A model generated the notes under the pieces. The model was not told where the DNA came from, did not search any database, and saw nothing but the letters and a program-made list of their open reading frames with translations. From the NCBI RefSeq assembly GCF_009727055.1, contig NW_024064356.1, positions 409,924-473,923 on the forward strand: a DNA stretch of 64,000 bases, in the 5' to 3' direction. Both the position numbers and the translations under genes were made by a program. Of the stretch, positions 11,384 to 22,525 are shown piece by piece (within the stretch, counting starts at the first letter, position 1; each line of letters opens with the position of its first letter). Source of the DNA: Benincasa hispida (lineage: Eukaryota > Streptophyta > Magnoliopsida > Cucurbitales > Cucurbitaceae).

Positions 11384-14046
11384 TTTTAAAAGCTTTAAAC
11401 GGAAATACTAACGAGTTACTAAAAAGAAAAATACATTGACCTACGTTAGGTTTTAAGCAAATACCTGTTGTAAAACAAAAAAACATCCAATAAGGTTTTA
11501 GCAAAACTAACATGAACCCCGTGTGACATCTAGTTTCATAATGACGGTTCAAAGGTTTAAGACAAAAGTTGCCGAAGGGAGGTCAATTATTCCTCCTCTG
11601 AATTGAGAAGATCTCAACCAGTCATTAATACCAGAACAACTTTTTCTCCTATAATGACTAACCATCATTGATTTGGCCAAGAGATCATTAACTTACTTAA
11701 CAAGCTCCCGTAAGTGTGACTCGCCATTTTAAGCCCTAGAGGTCTGTCCCAAAAAGCCAAATCGAAGGGAAAAATCCGATTGGGGAAAAACCTAAAGCGA
11801 CCCTATCCATTTCTAGAGTTCACCTTGATATTGACGAACTGCACAAAACCCATCCGAAGGGGGATGCTCCGAAGGCGACACGAGGGCGTACATAATGATC
11901 TCATGGTGTGAACCAATGATAGAGACCATAAAACGTGTTGACACACACCCTTCACCCACTTACTATAAATGCTTTCTCCGTCCACCTTGATATTGACTCA
12001 TGCAAACACCATCCGAAGGGGATGCATCCTAGGCATCTCAAAGCCGAGCATGAATCTCACGGTGTGAACATACAGGGAGAAACATGAGTGGAATCATAGA
12101 CATATCTGATATGCCTCTTCCTCCCACTGAGTATTTTATAACCTAGGGTTTAGCTTACTTAGAAAAAATATGGCTAAAGATTTTAACTAAGTGACTTTTA
12201 GGTTTTCCTAAGAGTAACATTTACCTTGGATAGTTGAACAACTTTTTTTATCATCATTCATTAAACTCTTTAACGGAATCTTTGACCAAAAACGTCGCAT
12301 GCTTGTTGAAAATCTATCTAATTCACCTTTCCAGGTAGGTTTTCAGGTAGGGGTGTTACATTTTCGTCAACTTAAGAACCCCAGCCTAGCCAGAACCCGC
12401 CTTAGACAAAAGATCTCTTATAGATAGGTTGACAACAAATTTAATCTTTTATTTCAACTAATTTAATCCTATTAAACCGATTTTAAAAGATTAATCTAGG
12501 TTATCTTTAGAACCACTTGAACTTTGGTCTATCTCAATCCAATTTTAAAACCCTTTTAAAAAACTTGAGTTCACCCTAAGTCTGCATGCAACTCTGAATT
12601 ATTGATTTTAGGTCTAATTTCCTTTATAACACTTATAAACAGAAACAACCACAATGCTAAGCTAACACATGAGGCATTCATAATGATTATAAACAGCCTA
12701 AGTGTCATGCTCAATGTATTGTGCATTCATTGCTACTTCTTTCATATAACACTTGTACAAAACAATAATGAAACAAGCAAAACATGCTTCCATTCACCCT
12801 TAGACTATAACATTTATAATAAAAGAATGATGCATGATAATGCTCACTGCATGCAAAATATAACTCTTATATTTCATGATGCATGCACATGCTTTCAAGT
12901 AATTTCTTCATGCAATATTATAACATTTATAATACATGATGCATGAATAATTGCACAATTTAAGGTGGGTGTTTAACTATATGACAAACACTTTGACATA
13001 TAAATACCATACATCACATGTATAAGCAATAAAAATTGATGAACCGGGTAAAATTTCCTTAAAACACAAAAAAGGAAAGCTAACTATTACAAAGACAAGG
13101 AGTCTCCGGTTCAAAGAGGCGAACCGGGTCTTGAACCCCTCGAAAAAGCATCGTTTCTCCAACCATCGTGTAGAAAGCACCCTGTGATCGTCTACATGAT
13201 AAAACAAACCTTTCATTCTATCGCCTACCAGCGCTCCCAGAGTTAAACGATTGTTTAACATTTACTATATGATCGTCTAGAAAAATCCAAACGATCGTTT
13301 AGTTATTACTACACGATCGTGTACCTTTACTAAGCGATGAAGCCTGAAGTACATGATCATTTAGCGTGCTCCACACAGCACATGCCTACCGCGATCGTCT
13401 AAGTGACTACGATACCAGAAGTACCATCGCCAAAGCGAACGCTTAGCTAGCGTCTTCGTATCGCATACGCGCGATTGCATAGGTAGTAATTAAGCAATGA
13501 AGCTTGGAACTACGCGATTGTCTAGCGTGCGCCTTCTACTAAATGACGAGCATCGCATGCTCCCACTACGATCGTCTACCTCCAGCGCCTACACAATCGC
13601 GCAACCAACGCGCACGTGATATGGTAAACAATTTACCTCATGGCTTAGCATTAGTTAAACGATCGATTAGAAAATACTACATGATCGTCTAAAAAAAATC
13701 CCAACGATCGTTTACCTGAGGCTACATGATCCGACCAACACTTGGTCTTCTTCTTCGTTAAGAACTACATCGCCATGCGCCGAAGCTTCATCACGAATGA
13801 CTCGGCGAACTCAAATTTTTTGAATTACAAACTCGATTGCAAAGTTAATTTCGCCTAAAAACATAGGGTCCTTTACAATTAACACTTTGTAATACCGAAA
13901 GCTTTAACAAAAAGGCAATTTAAACCTGAAAATTATATCAAATTCATCCACAAATGCAGAAAACGGTTAACCACAAATGCATAAACCCACCGCGATTGAA
14001 AAATGCGTTTAATTCAGATCTGTAATTTAGAATATCAGAGAACCTG
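11384..14046 (-). mobile_element. Leader of E1; gag missing
   Basis: Non-coding sequence between the protease and the primer binding site. Blocks around 11560-12400 match the E2 leader around 39500-40300: direct similarity at the words CTATCCATTTCTAGAG, CACCATCCGAAGGGG versus CACCATCCGTAGGGG, and CCTTTCCAGGTA. In E2 a gag region lies between this leader and the protease; in E1 the two are joined almost directly. From about 13140 to 13745 it carries a GATCG array. Frames at 11349-11985, 12602-12946 and 12977-13261 are not supported as genes. Confidence 0.75.
13140..13745. repeat. Leader array of GATCG near-palindromes (E1)
   Basis: The longest of these arrays: about 600 bp with some twenty units, including CCAAACGATCGTTTAG at 13287-13302, GATCGTCTAG, GATCGTGTACC and TTAAACGATCGATTAG. 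It sits on the gag side of the primer binding site, about 300-900 bp from it, matching the E0 leader array at 240-545. Confidence 0.8.
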
Positions 14047-14060
14047 GCTCTGATACCAAT
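14047..14060 (-). other. Primer binding site of E1
   Basis: The minus strand reads ATTGGTATCAGAGC directly after the LTR terminus, complementary to initiator tRNA-Met. Confidence 0.9.
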
Positions 14061-14509
14061 TGAAGGAAATCAGATCTGAGATTTCCATGAGCAACAGAAC
14101 AAGACTATTCCAAATTACATTCATGATTGAACATATATTTACAGTTGACTTCTAAACAAGCGATTATACAAATAATTCCAAAAATTACAACATGAATAAA
14201 AAATGTACAGAGGGAAAAACTGTACGAATATATGAGAATGTGTCTCCACGCTCCGTTGCGCGACCGCACGAACACTTCGCACTCGTCCTCAATGATCTCC
14301 TCAGTCACGAACTCCTCCGCAACACGAACGGCCTCCAGAAAACCTCAACGGTGTCGAATTGAGTCTAACACCACCAACAAGGTGACCTTGGTATTCTCGG
14401 TGTGATAATCCAAAAGGTCGGCTCTTTTTGGACTTGGATTAAGGCAGACGAAGGAGAAAACAACGATCGCGTACACGACTAGGCAAGTGGGAGATGGCGA
14501 AGACCTATC

Positions 14510-14710
14510 GTATAGGTCGATGCCCAATCGTTTAGACAAAGCTATGCGATCGTCTAGAAAAAGCTATGCGAGCGTTTAACTCAAAATTTAGCTTGGTCTG
14601 TCGCGTATAGACTCTACACGATCGTTTAACTTGGGCCAGCGATCATCTAGCAAAACTATGCGATTGTTTAGTAAATATTACATGATCATTTAGCTCGTCC
14701 AGCCGTCATT
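14510..14710. repeat. LTR array of GATCG near-palindromes (E1 5' LTR)
   Basis: Units include CTATGCGATCGTCTAG at 14542-14557, ACGATCGTTTAAC and GCGATTGTTTAG. It begins about 450 bp from the 14061 end of the LTR, at the place seen in the other family-A LTRs. Confidence 0.8.
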
Positions 14711-14940
14711 TAATAAATCCGAATTTACTTAACGACTTCATGAGTTTCTTTTTCGTGGAGAGAAAACTCAAAACTTTTTCTATTGTTTGTAAAAACTTCT
14801 TTTCAAAATAGGAAACCACTTTCCTTTTAAACCCACGGTTACCATGATCCAATAACCACCCACTACTTTGGTTATTTAAAAGAATTAATTATCCAATAAT
14901 TAATATTATTATAAATATAAATTAAAACCAACTTATCACA

Positions 14941-14954
14941 CTATATTTATAACC
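14941..14954 (-). promoter_or_regulatory. Candidate TATA box of the family-A LTR promoter
   Basis: The minus strand reads GGTTATAAATATAG. The same block (GGTTATAAATATAATATG or close variants) is kept at about 6753-6767 (minus), 25101-25118, 33949-33966 and 56257-56274 (plus), always a few hundred bases before the GATCG array. Conservation and the TATAAATA core make it a plausible TATA box. The start site is not shown. Confidence 0.4.
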
Positions 14955-16191
14955 TATAGTTTTAAAATTTCATCTCATGAAACATATAAACCATATTCTT
15001 TTTCTATTCCATGGAACTTAATGTAAATCTCATTTACATCAATCCTCCACTATATGTATCTCATACATCATACTGATTATATCATATATAATCAAAATAC
15101 CTATTGTTAATTTGAACATTTCAAATCAACACCAAGAACTGATCCTCAACTGAATCCAAGCTACCAAGGAGACCTCATAGACTTATAGCTCGAAGCTCCA
15201 ACGGTACATGAATAACTGACTAAACTTTTTAGTCACGGGATCCACCATCCGTTAACTTCCAAGCACTCTACTAAAGACCGATAGTTGAACTCTCCTTACC
15301 ATAGATATATCATGTGCCCATCTTAAACAATGAGCAATGCGACAACCCTTCACAGATCGCTCGTAAGTACAGCTGGGCCAATAACCGTTATGCCTCTGTA
15401 GTTACATCTGTCTCCTTAAGTACCACTGATCCCTTTAATGAACATAAGTCATAGTCCTACTATGACTGAGTCTCTCTTCCAAAGAGGAAGCTGTGGCCAT
15501 TTTATGTTCAAGCCCCAGAATCAGCCCTTAAGGGAGCAATCTCTACTACTTATCCCTGCTTCGAGGAAGAAGTTTGAATTCCATCTTGTGGGTGACGTTC
15601 CCAGCTCCCAGATCAGACAAGTTCCCAAAAAGGTAAGGCATGGTTGGAGTTTGGCAATTTGGCCACTTCTCACTATACTAATCAAAGAACCGCCCCTAAA
15701 AGACAGGGAGTCCCAAACCACTCAGGATTGAGGTCGTGTCGCCTATTGGTCGTTTTAGGTGAGATGTAAGTCTCTAGTATCAACGACGTTATATACTAGA
15801 GTCTAGTCAATCTTCGTGGTCCAGGTCTTATACAAACCTCTTTGTATAGGACATCCCCGCTCCATGTCTTCCACATGAAATGTTAGGATCTACCATCTGT
15901 AGTAGTTATAACACTTGCAAACCTCTACAAAGCGGGTACGTATCTGTAGTGTCACAAGGATCAGATATCCCACCTTAATCCTTATACTACAGATCCGAGG
16001 TTATCACTTAAGGCATGATCCACTTGTACATCACATATACATGCTTAAAGTTTACATAGAGATAACCAATGAGCTTTGTTTATTGGATATGAGTAAATAC
16101 CAGAATTAAATAACATTTATTTTATTCATTAAACAAGTGTATCTTTACAAAACACGAGACTCCGGGAGAATATAGGACATCAATCCCAACA

Positions 16192-16505
16192 ATCTCAACA
16201 AACAGAAATGGGAAAGGGTTTGATGAAGAACAAAGGAGAGGAATGGGGAAGACTAAAAATTATTCTTTTTTTACTTTTTAATACATTTTTTATTCTTTGA
16301 TTTAATATAATAATAAAATCTTCTTGAAAAACAAAAAATTAAAAGTAAAAATCTTTTTCTTTTAACTTTTAATTTTCTCTTTAAAAAAAACATTAACAAA
16401 ACAAAAAAAATAAAAAATAAAAACACATAATTTAAATTAAACCTGACCAAATATGGTGTCTACACCAACACATCAAAATTTGTATATATCACAATACACA
16501 TAAAA

Positions 16506-16543
<38 letters not shown>

Positions 16544-17439
16544 AATAAATTTTATGTAATAACAAATACCTTGAAAGATTGTCAAAATACCTTGGAACAT
16601 ATACAAAATTAAGATCAGTAGACATTACAATATACAAAATTAAGAGTATATATTGTTTGATCGAATTTCTTTATCGGTTATCACACAGTATATAAATCAC
16701 ATATTGACTTAATATTCAACATAAATCACAATGTATATCAAATAAACAACAGTATATAATTGACACGTATCAAGTAAAGGAATGTATTTTCCTTGGGGAT
16801 TTATAACATATATATTAAGGGTTTTAAAAAAAAGAAAAGAAAAGAAAATTTCTCCTCGGTTTTGGTGCGACGGATCTGTATAAACGGTACGAACAAAGTT
16901 CATCTTCATATGAGGGTATATAACACAATAACCTCTATCTTCATCTCTTATTCTTCTTCAGCCATGGCCGCCATGAGTCTCTATAGGTGGTTGGATCTTG
17001 ATGCACGACACAAACGAAGGGAGAAAACCGCGAATGAGGGAGTAAATCAACGAAAAGACAACTAGCGACTTACCTCGGTGACCGAAAGTCGATGATGATG
17101 GAAAATGGTTTATGAACGAGGACGAACGACCAATTCCGAGGGGCGAATGACTGATGCATGAAGAAAAATGGTACGCGATGGACTGATGAACGGCGGTGGC
17201 CGAATCCGACGAGCAAACGACGAACTGGTGAACAACGACAGTGGCAGTCGGTTGAATCCGACAAGTGAACGACAGCAGCGGAGAGGTGTGGAATCGCCGG
17301 AAGGAGAAAAGAGAGGGAGGAGAAAGAAAGGGGAAGTGGATGAGTCAATGATTTTTCTTTTTTAAAAAGAAACATTAATGGGCGTGAAACCCTAAGCCTG
17401 TGTATTGAGGAGAGAGAGTCACAATTATATATATTTGTG
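16192..17439. other. Orphan segment between E1 and the adapter
   Basis: The first 700 bases are AT-rich and include an A30 run. The rest is purine-rich on the plus strand, or CT-rich on the minus strand, from about 17200 to 17345. On the minus strand it ends in GACTTTCGGTCACCGAG followed by GTAAGT (17073-17078), which looks like a splice donor after a CT-rich untranslated exon or a piece of a gypsy-type LTR. A plus-strand ATG in a good context occurs at 16964 but its frame is only 34 codons. The minus-strand frame at 17070-17456 starts inside adapter sequence and is not a real protein. No family recognised. Confidence 0.5.
16509..16538. repeat. A30 homopolymer
   Basis: Thirty consecutive A on the plus strand. 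It could be the tail of a retroposed sequence, but no retroposon body with target duplications was identified beside it. Confidence 0.9.
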
Positions 17440-17477
17440 CTGTCTCTTATACACATCTAGATGTGTATAAGAGACAG
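17440..17477. other. Nextera mate-pair junction adapter (sequencing artefact)
   Basis: The 19-bp Tn5 mosaic end CTGTCTCTTATACACATCT (17440-17458) is followed at once by its exact reverse complement (17459-17477). This 38-bp inverted pair is the circularisation junction adapter of the Illumina Nextera mate-pair protocol and does not occur naturally in plants. Translation through it yields the MCIRDS start seen in many contaminated protein predictions. The two flanks may come from genome positions kilobases apart. Confidence 0.98.
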
Positions 17478-17531
17478 ATGTAATATAGCCCATATTTTAA
17501 GGCCTTTTATGTCGAAAACCTATGAACTTTT

Positions 17532-19467
17532 TGAAGGAACTTGTGAAGGCCCTGAGCGAAAACGGGGATCGGTCCCAAAAATTATTTTCATAGAAAGTAA
17601 TAACATAACAAAATTATGCAATAAAACATGACTTTACAGCATGCCATCAAAATTAAACAGAAAGGAAATTAGGGTTAACCCTTACCTTTGAAGAATATTT
17701 CTTCACGTGATCCTCTTCTCCAATACAGTCACGAACAAATCCAAATGGTCACCACCAAAAGTGTTTCCTCTGTATTCTCTATAAAGAAAGAGAATCTGCA
17801 AGAGGTCTGGGCTTTTGCAGTATTTTGGATAAGGGCGTGAGATTCAGAGGAGGAGAGGAAAACTCTAGAAAAAAAAATACAGAGCAATCAATGGTTTTCG
17901 TAATTCTTCTGTTAAAAAGATCAAGAAAACACCCTCTCCAAAAATTTCCCTATCACATATGAAAATGAGAGAAAAAAATGGGAGAATAATTAAATTAAAA
18001 AATTAATATTAAATAAATATAATACATTTTAATATATATTTATATAATAACTAAGTTATCATATAATATATATATATTAAACCATATGTTATATCGCATT
18101 AACACATAACTTATAGTTTTTATATTGTATCAAATACAATATAACCTATAGATTTCACTTCTCTAATTAATACATAGTATTTAATATAAATCCCATTTAT
18201 ATGAAATTTAATTATATGAAACCAAATCACACAATTAATATTTGAATCATATTCAAACATTTATTTCCTCTCAAATAAACTTTATATTATAATGTATCAA
18301 ATATATTATAATAATTATGTCATATACAATTAAATTAAAATTAATTATATCACATATAATTAATTCCTTCAATTAAAATGAACATTTCAAATTAATCCAA
18401 AATTGATTCTCATTAAATCCCTGTTGAGCTATAGAGGGGACCTCATGGACCTGTACCTTGAAGTTCTAATGGTACTTGAATAATTAATTAAACTTCTTTA
18501 ATTAAATTATTCAACATCCATTAATTGTTTGACACTCCACTAAAGATCGTCAACTGCACTATTTGCACTACAGATATATTTTGTGTCCATTGGATCTAAC
18601 CAGTCAACAGTGAGAAGACCCTTCGCAAATTGCTCGTAAGTATAGCTAGACCAAAATTACCATTTTGCCCCTGTAGTTACATCTAAGTCCTTAAGTACCA
18701 CTGATCCCTCTAATGACAATAAGTCATAGTCCAACTATGACCAAACCCCTCTCGAGTCAAGAGAGGGTGTGGTGCCACATTGTTCAAATTTTAGGGAGTC
18801 AGCCCTTAAGGGAGCAATTTATCTACTTACCTCGACATTGAGGAAGCAGTAAATTTCGTCTTGTATAGCTGTCCCAACTCCCCAATCAGATGAATCCCTA
18901 AAATGGCAGGCTTATTGAGTTGGCGATCTAGCCAATCTCACCCATACAAATCAAAAGATCGCCTTCATAGGCAGGAGTTCACAACTCATTCAAGATCCAG
19001 GTCATGTCACTATGGCCATCTTGGTGAAATGTAAGTCTATATTATGAACGGAGTTATATAATGAGACTAGTCATTTCGTGGTCTGGACTTATACAAACTC
19101 CTTTGTATAGAATACCTCCACTCACATGTCTTCACATGAATGATCAGGATCAAATCATTTGTAGCACTTCATAAAAATTGTAACATCTAAAAAGCAGGTC
19201 GTATTCATAGTGTCATTAGGATATGGTATCCAACCTTATCCATCTACTATAGACCATTTAGGTTATCACTTAAACATGATCCACCTGTATGTCTCTATAT
19301 ACATGTTGAAGCTACAGATTAATCTTGGATATTAGTTTATTGGTTTGTGGGTTTAATGCTAAAAATGTCAAATAAAATATCTCATATTTTATTAAATAAA
19401 TAAAATGTTTGTTAAATACAATTACAAACTACACGAACTTACGAGATTTAGGGCATTAACCCTAACA
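17532..19467 (-). repeat. 3' LTR of E2 (family C)
   Basis: Starts TGAAGGAACTTGTG and ends TTAACCCTAACA at 19467, followed by the polypurine tract. It is related in outline to the family-A LTRs (same CCATTAATTG and GTCCTTAAGTACCAC blocks) but has no GATCG array. The left flank is only 54 bp of unknown sequence after the adapter, so no target duplication can be checked. Confidence 0.85.
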
Positions 19468-19480
19468 ATCTCCCACTAGA
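19468..19480 (-). other. Polypurine tract of E2
   Basis: The minus strand reads TCTAGTGGGAGAT, directly followed by the LTR start TGTTAGGG. A second near copy (CAAGTGGGAGATTT on minus) lies just after the pol stop at 19571-19584. Confidence 0.75.
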
Positions 19481-19586
19481 TCTAAAGCTTGTGGGGTGTA
19501 CAATATAAACATCATATTAGTATACAAGTACATAAAGCAATAAACTAGGGCATAAAACACGCCCAGTACAAAATCTCCCACTTGCC

Positions 19587-19812
19587 TTAGACGAAATATG
19601 GTCCGTTCCTTAGACCTATACTCTACAGGTGACCCTCAAACACCTTAGCCATGAGGGCCTTTGTAAATGGATCAGCAACGTTGTACTCCGAAGTAATCTA
19701 CATGACGATCACGTCCCCTCGATGCAAAATCTCTCGGATAAGATAATACTTCTACTCTATATGCTTCCCGTACTTGACTCTGAGGCTCTGGGGAATTAGC
19801 CACAACACCACT
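19587..19812 (-). pseudogene. pol: RNase H C-terminal fragment of E2 pol
   Basis: The minus strand gives the end of the copia RNase H, including VFEGHL and a final stop at 19587, next to the polypurine tract. Reading frames are broken by stops and shifts. It is separated from the rest of RNase H (from 22016) by the gypsy-type solo LTR. The cut lies immediately after the YCDNSG motif. Confidence 0.8.
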
Positions 19813-22010
19813 TGTAACACCTCGTATTTTTTTATTAATGTAATTTTAGTCATTTTTATTATTTGAGGGCATTTTTGGAATTTTAGACTTCAAGTGCAAT
19901 TGCAAAAAATTAATGGATTTGACGTTGAAATTATTCAATTTGGAAATTAATGGCAGGAATTAATTTCATTTTTGGAAAATAAAGGAAGCTAATAAAATAA
20001 AGTGGAATAAGGAAAAGAATAAAATAATGTTTATTTTATTTCCTTTTTAGTTATTATTATTATCATTATTTTTATAAATATAAATTTTCCCTTCTTCTTC
20101 TTCCTCATACCGCACTCCCCCTCGTGAAAACCCTCACCGCCGAACCTCCCAGCAGCCGAGCTTTCTGCCGAGCCTAACACCGACGAGCAGTAGTCGACCT
20201 TGAAGCGCCGCTGACTGCCGTTGTCTGGACTTGTTAGATCTGAAGCCGAACGTCAGTGCGTCGCCCTTTCAACCGATTATTCCGTCCGCGAGAACAAGCA
20301 GCCCTCCAGCCGTCATCGCGAGCCACTCGAGCACTGAAGCCGAACACACCTGGATCGAGCACCGAGCGACCGCCAGAAGCCTCCGTCTAGCCGAGCCGCT
20401 CGTCTAGATCCCCTCCAGTTGTGCGTCTGCCGCCCCAACCGCACCTTTGCCGGTCGCCGTCGTCCCTATCGTGTCGGGTCTGCTTTCGTCTTCATCGGAC
20501 TATTAGATTTGGGTAAGAGCGGTTGAGTTTTGGAAGATTCTTAGTTGCCCATTAAATTTTGGATTCCTTTTTGGTTGATGCCGATTATATTTGGAATTTA
20601 GATCCAAGATTAAAGTAATTCGGAGTGCGCAACATGCTGCCCAACTGATTTGAGTTCGTTCGGCAAGTAGTTTGGTAAGCGTTGTGATACTTGTTGTTGG
20701 TTGTTGAGCACTTATTGATTATTGGACTAAATAATGGTTTAATTTTTAGTATTTTGAAGGTTCCAAGTTGTCGCCCATTGGGTTTTAAAATCTGTTAAGA
20801 GGAGATTTTGGAGTCGAAATCTTGCGAGTGTATGTTGATCAAGTTTCGTTTGGGTAAGTTAATCGGTGATCGTTGGACTAAATTTGTATGTTTGGGTCTT
20901 GGTTCCAAAGACAAAAATTTAGTATTATGTCTGCATTAGGGGACTTAATTCAGGATTTATTTTGTTGGAGATTATTAGCTTGGATAAATATCTGAATTTG
21001 ACTTCGAGGTAAGTAATCTTACTACTGGAACTGCCCACGGGCCAGACACTAGATATATGCCAGCATGATAGATGAATATTATGATAGAGCGATAACATGA
21101 TAAATGGATAGTATAGTATGACCGATATATGTTCTTGTATAAGAATCTGGAAAATTTATTTGTGCACGTAGATACTTGCATGCTATTAAGAGATGATACT
21201 TGATTCACTGAGGTTGTATTTGATATGAGGATATTGAGGCATATATGCATGTTGTATAGCCATGATGTTTAGGTATATATGTATGTTATAGAACCATATT
21301 GTGATAATTGTGATGTTATAGTATCTTTACTGATTAGTTAGATGCCCACTAGATATTGTGTTTCCTTCGGGATCCACTAGATATTGTGTTTCCTTCGAGA
21401 TTCACCAGACATTGTGTTTCCTTCGGGATTCACCAGGGGTTGTGTTTCCTTCGAGATTCATCAAAGGTAATGGGCATACTTAACTACAATATGATAGAAA
21501 TCAGTTTTTCATGTATGTATGTGTCCCATGAGGACTAGAGAAGTTTTTATGTTCCCCCAGAGGTAGGCATCTAGAGGACATATATGCCTAGCCCGACCCC
21601 AGTAGTGGGGTTACTTATTGAGTATTTTGTACTCATCCTTTCTCATGTTGTTGTTTCAAGTAAAGGTAGAGACGCACCGGCGACTGACAAGCGGAATTCG
21701 TGATCGAGCCACTGGGACTAGTTTTATGCTTCCGCTCATGATATTTTGATTTCTTTCCATGTTTTTTTCAACTTTCAGTTTTGCTGTTTGAAACTTACTA
21801 TTAAGAATTGTTTCCAGACTTATTTATTATCATTTATGATTTATGGGTACCCTATTGTTTGTTTTAATATTTGAATTTAATGAAAGACTTTTGCACTTAC
21901 CTTATTTATTTAGCATTTATTTAAATATAAAAAGGTCATCATTTTAAGTGCCATGCATGCACATATTTAGTAACGGCCTAACTTGAGTCTTAGGGGGTCG
22001 AGTCGTTACA
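19813..22010 (+). repeat. Solo LTR of gypsy (chromovirus Tekay/Del-like) type, TSD CCACT
   Basis: Begins TGTAACACCTCG and ends GAGTCGTTACA, termini common in Tekay/Del LTRs. It is flanked by perfect CCACT duplications at 19808-19812 and 22011-22015 and by the two halves of the E2 RNase H, so its ends are exact. Length is 2198 bp. A TATAAATA box near 20076 suggests plus orientation; a GC-rich stretch follows (about 20110-20480), unlike the AT-rich surroundings. A short tandem array lies at 21346-21458. Superfamily assignment is from the termini only. Confidence 0.85.
21346..21458 (+). repeat. Tandem array, four units of 28-29 bp
   Basis: Four units built on CCACTAGATATTGTGTTTCC plus TTCGGGAT follow each other at 21346, 21374, 21403 and 21431, each with a few substitutions. 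They lie within the gypsy-type solo LTR. The open frame over it (21356-21538) is only the repeat read through. Confidence 0.85.
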
Positions 22011-22015
22011 CCACT

Positions 22016-22525
22016 ATTATCACAATAAAGGGTGATGGACTTTGATATGTCTGGAACTACTTCCAGATCTGTGAGGAATTTCTCGAGCCACACAACTTCA
22101 TTATCAGTTTCACAAGCCACTACGTACTCAGTCTCCATGGTAGAGTCAGCAATGCATCCCTGCTTGGTGCTCCTTCAGACTACTACTCCTCCATCAAGAG
22201 TGAACACTGATCCTGACGTGAATTTTTTAGAATCTTTATCAGTTTGGAAATCAGAGTCCGTGTATCTTGTAAGGATCAAATCCTTAGAACTATACACGAG
22301 CATGTGGTCCATCGTTCTCCATAGATACTTGAGGATGTTCTTAATGGCGGTCCAGTGATCAAATCCTAGATTAGACTGATATCTACTGACTATCCCCACC
22401 ACGTAGCAGATGTCAGGTCTAGTACATAACATCGCATACATAAGGCTGCAAACAGACGATGCATAAGGGATCCATCTCATTTCCTCAACCTCTTGAGGTA
22501 TCTTAGGAAACTGTTCCTTGGACAT
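22016..22525 (-). pseudogene. pol: RNase H N-terminal part of E2 pol
   Basis: The minus strand shows IPYASSVCSLMYAMLCTRPD (end of the reverse transcriptase), then GFDHWTAIKNILKYLWRT, RYTDSDFQTDKDSKK, TEYVVACE, WLEKFLTDLEVVP and LYCDNSG, the standard RNase H order. Frame 22175-22525 is followed by a shift into 22016-22138. The YCDNSG motif is the last host sequence before the solo LTR. All signs are of a dead copy. Confidence 0.85.

Larger units (their letters stand above)
5806..16191 (-). mobile_element. Copia retrotransposon E1 (family A), two LTRs, inactive, no gag seen
   Basis: A minus-strand Ty1/copia element with 3' LTR 5806-7981, polypurine tract, RNase H, reverse transcriptase, integrase, protease, a leader, primer binding site 14047-14060 and 5' LTR 14061-16191. 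The order protease, integrase, reverse transcriptase, RNase H is the copia order. Stops and frameshifts break pol and a 205-bp N gap lies in integrase. No capsid region lies between the protease and the leader, so the element would need gag from elsewhere. The two LTRs differ by eye at about 11 of the first 147 aligned bases and by a roughly 65-bp indel, so insertion is not recent. The flanking 5-mers (GAAGG left, ATCTC right) do not match, so one end is rearranged or misassembled. Confidence 0.9.
14061..16191 (-). repeat. 5' LTR of E1 (family A)
   Basis: Runs from TGAAGGAAATCAG at 14061 to AATCCCAACA at 16191 and is alignable throughout with 5806-7981. As the 5' LTR it would hold the active promoter. 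The order in transcription direction is: U3 from 16191, conserved blocks around CCACCATCCGTTAAC, a TATA-like block near 14941-14954, the GATCG array at 14510-14710, then the end at 14061. Frames at 14105-14539 and 15438-15731 lie in the LTR and are not genes. The five bases after 16191 (ATCTC) equal the first bases that normally follow a 3' LTR in related elements. Confidence 0.9.

Noticed and set aside
12602..12946. 114-codon plus-strand frame
   Set aside because: Low-complexity, in the E1 leader, on the antisense strand.
17070..17456. Minus-strand frame of 128 codons starting MCIRDS
   Set aside because: Its start lies in the Nextera adapter; the rest is a CT-rich untranslated-like stretch with no family features.
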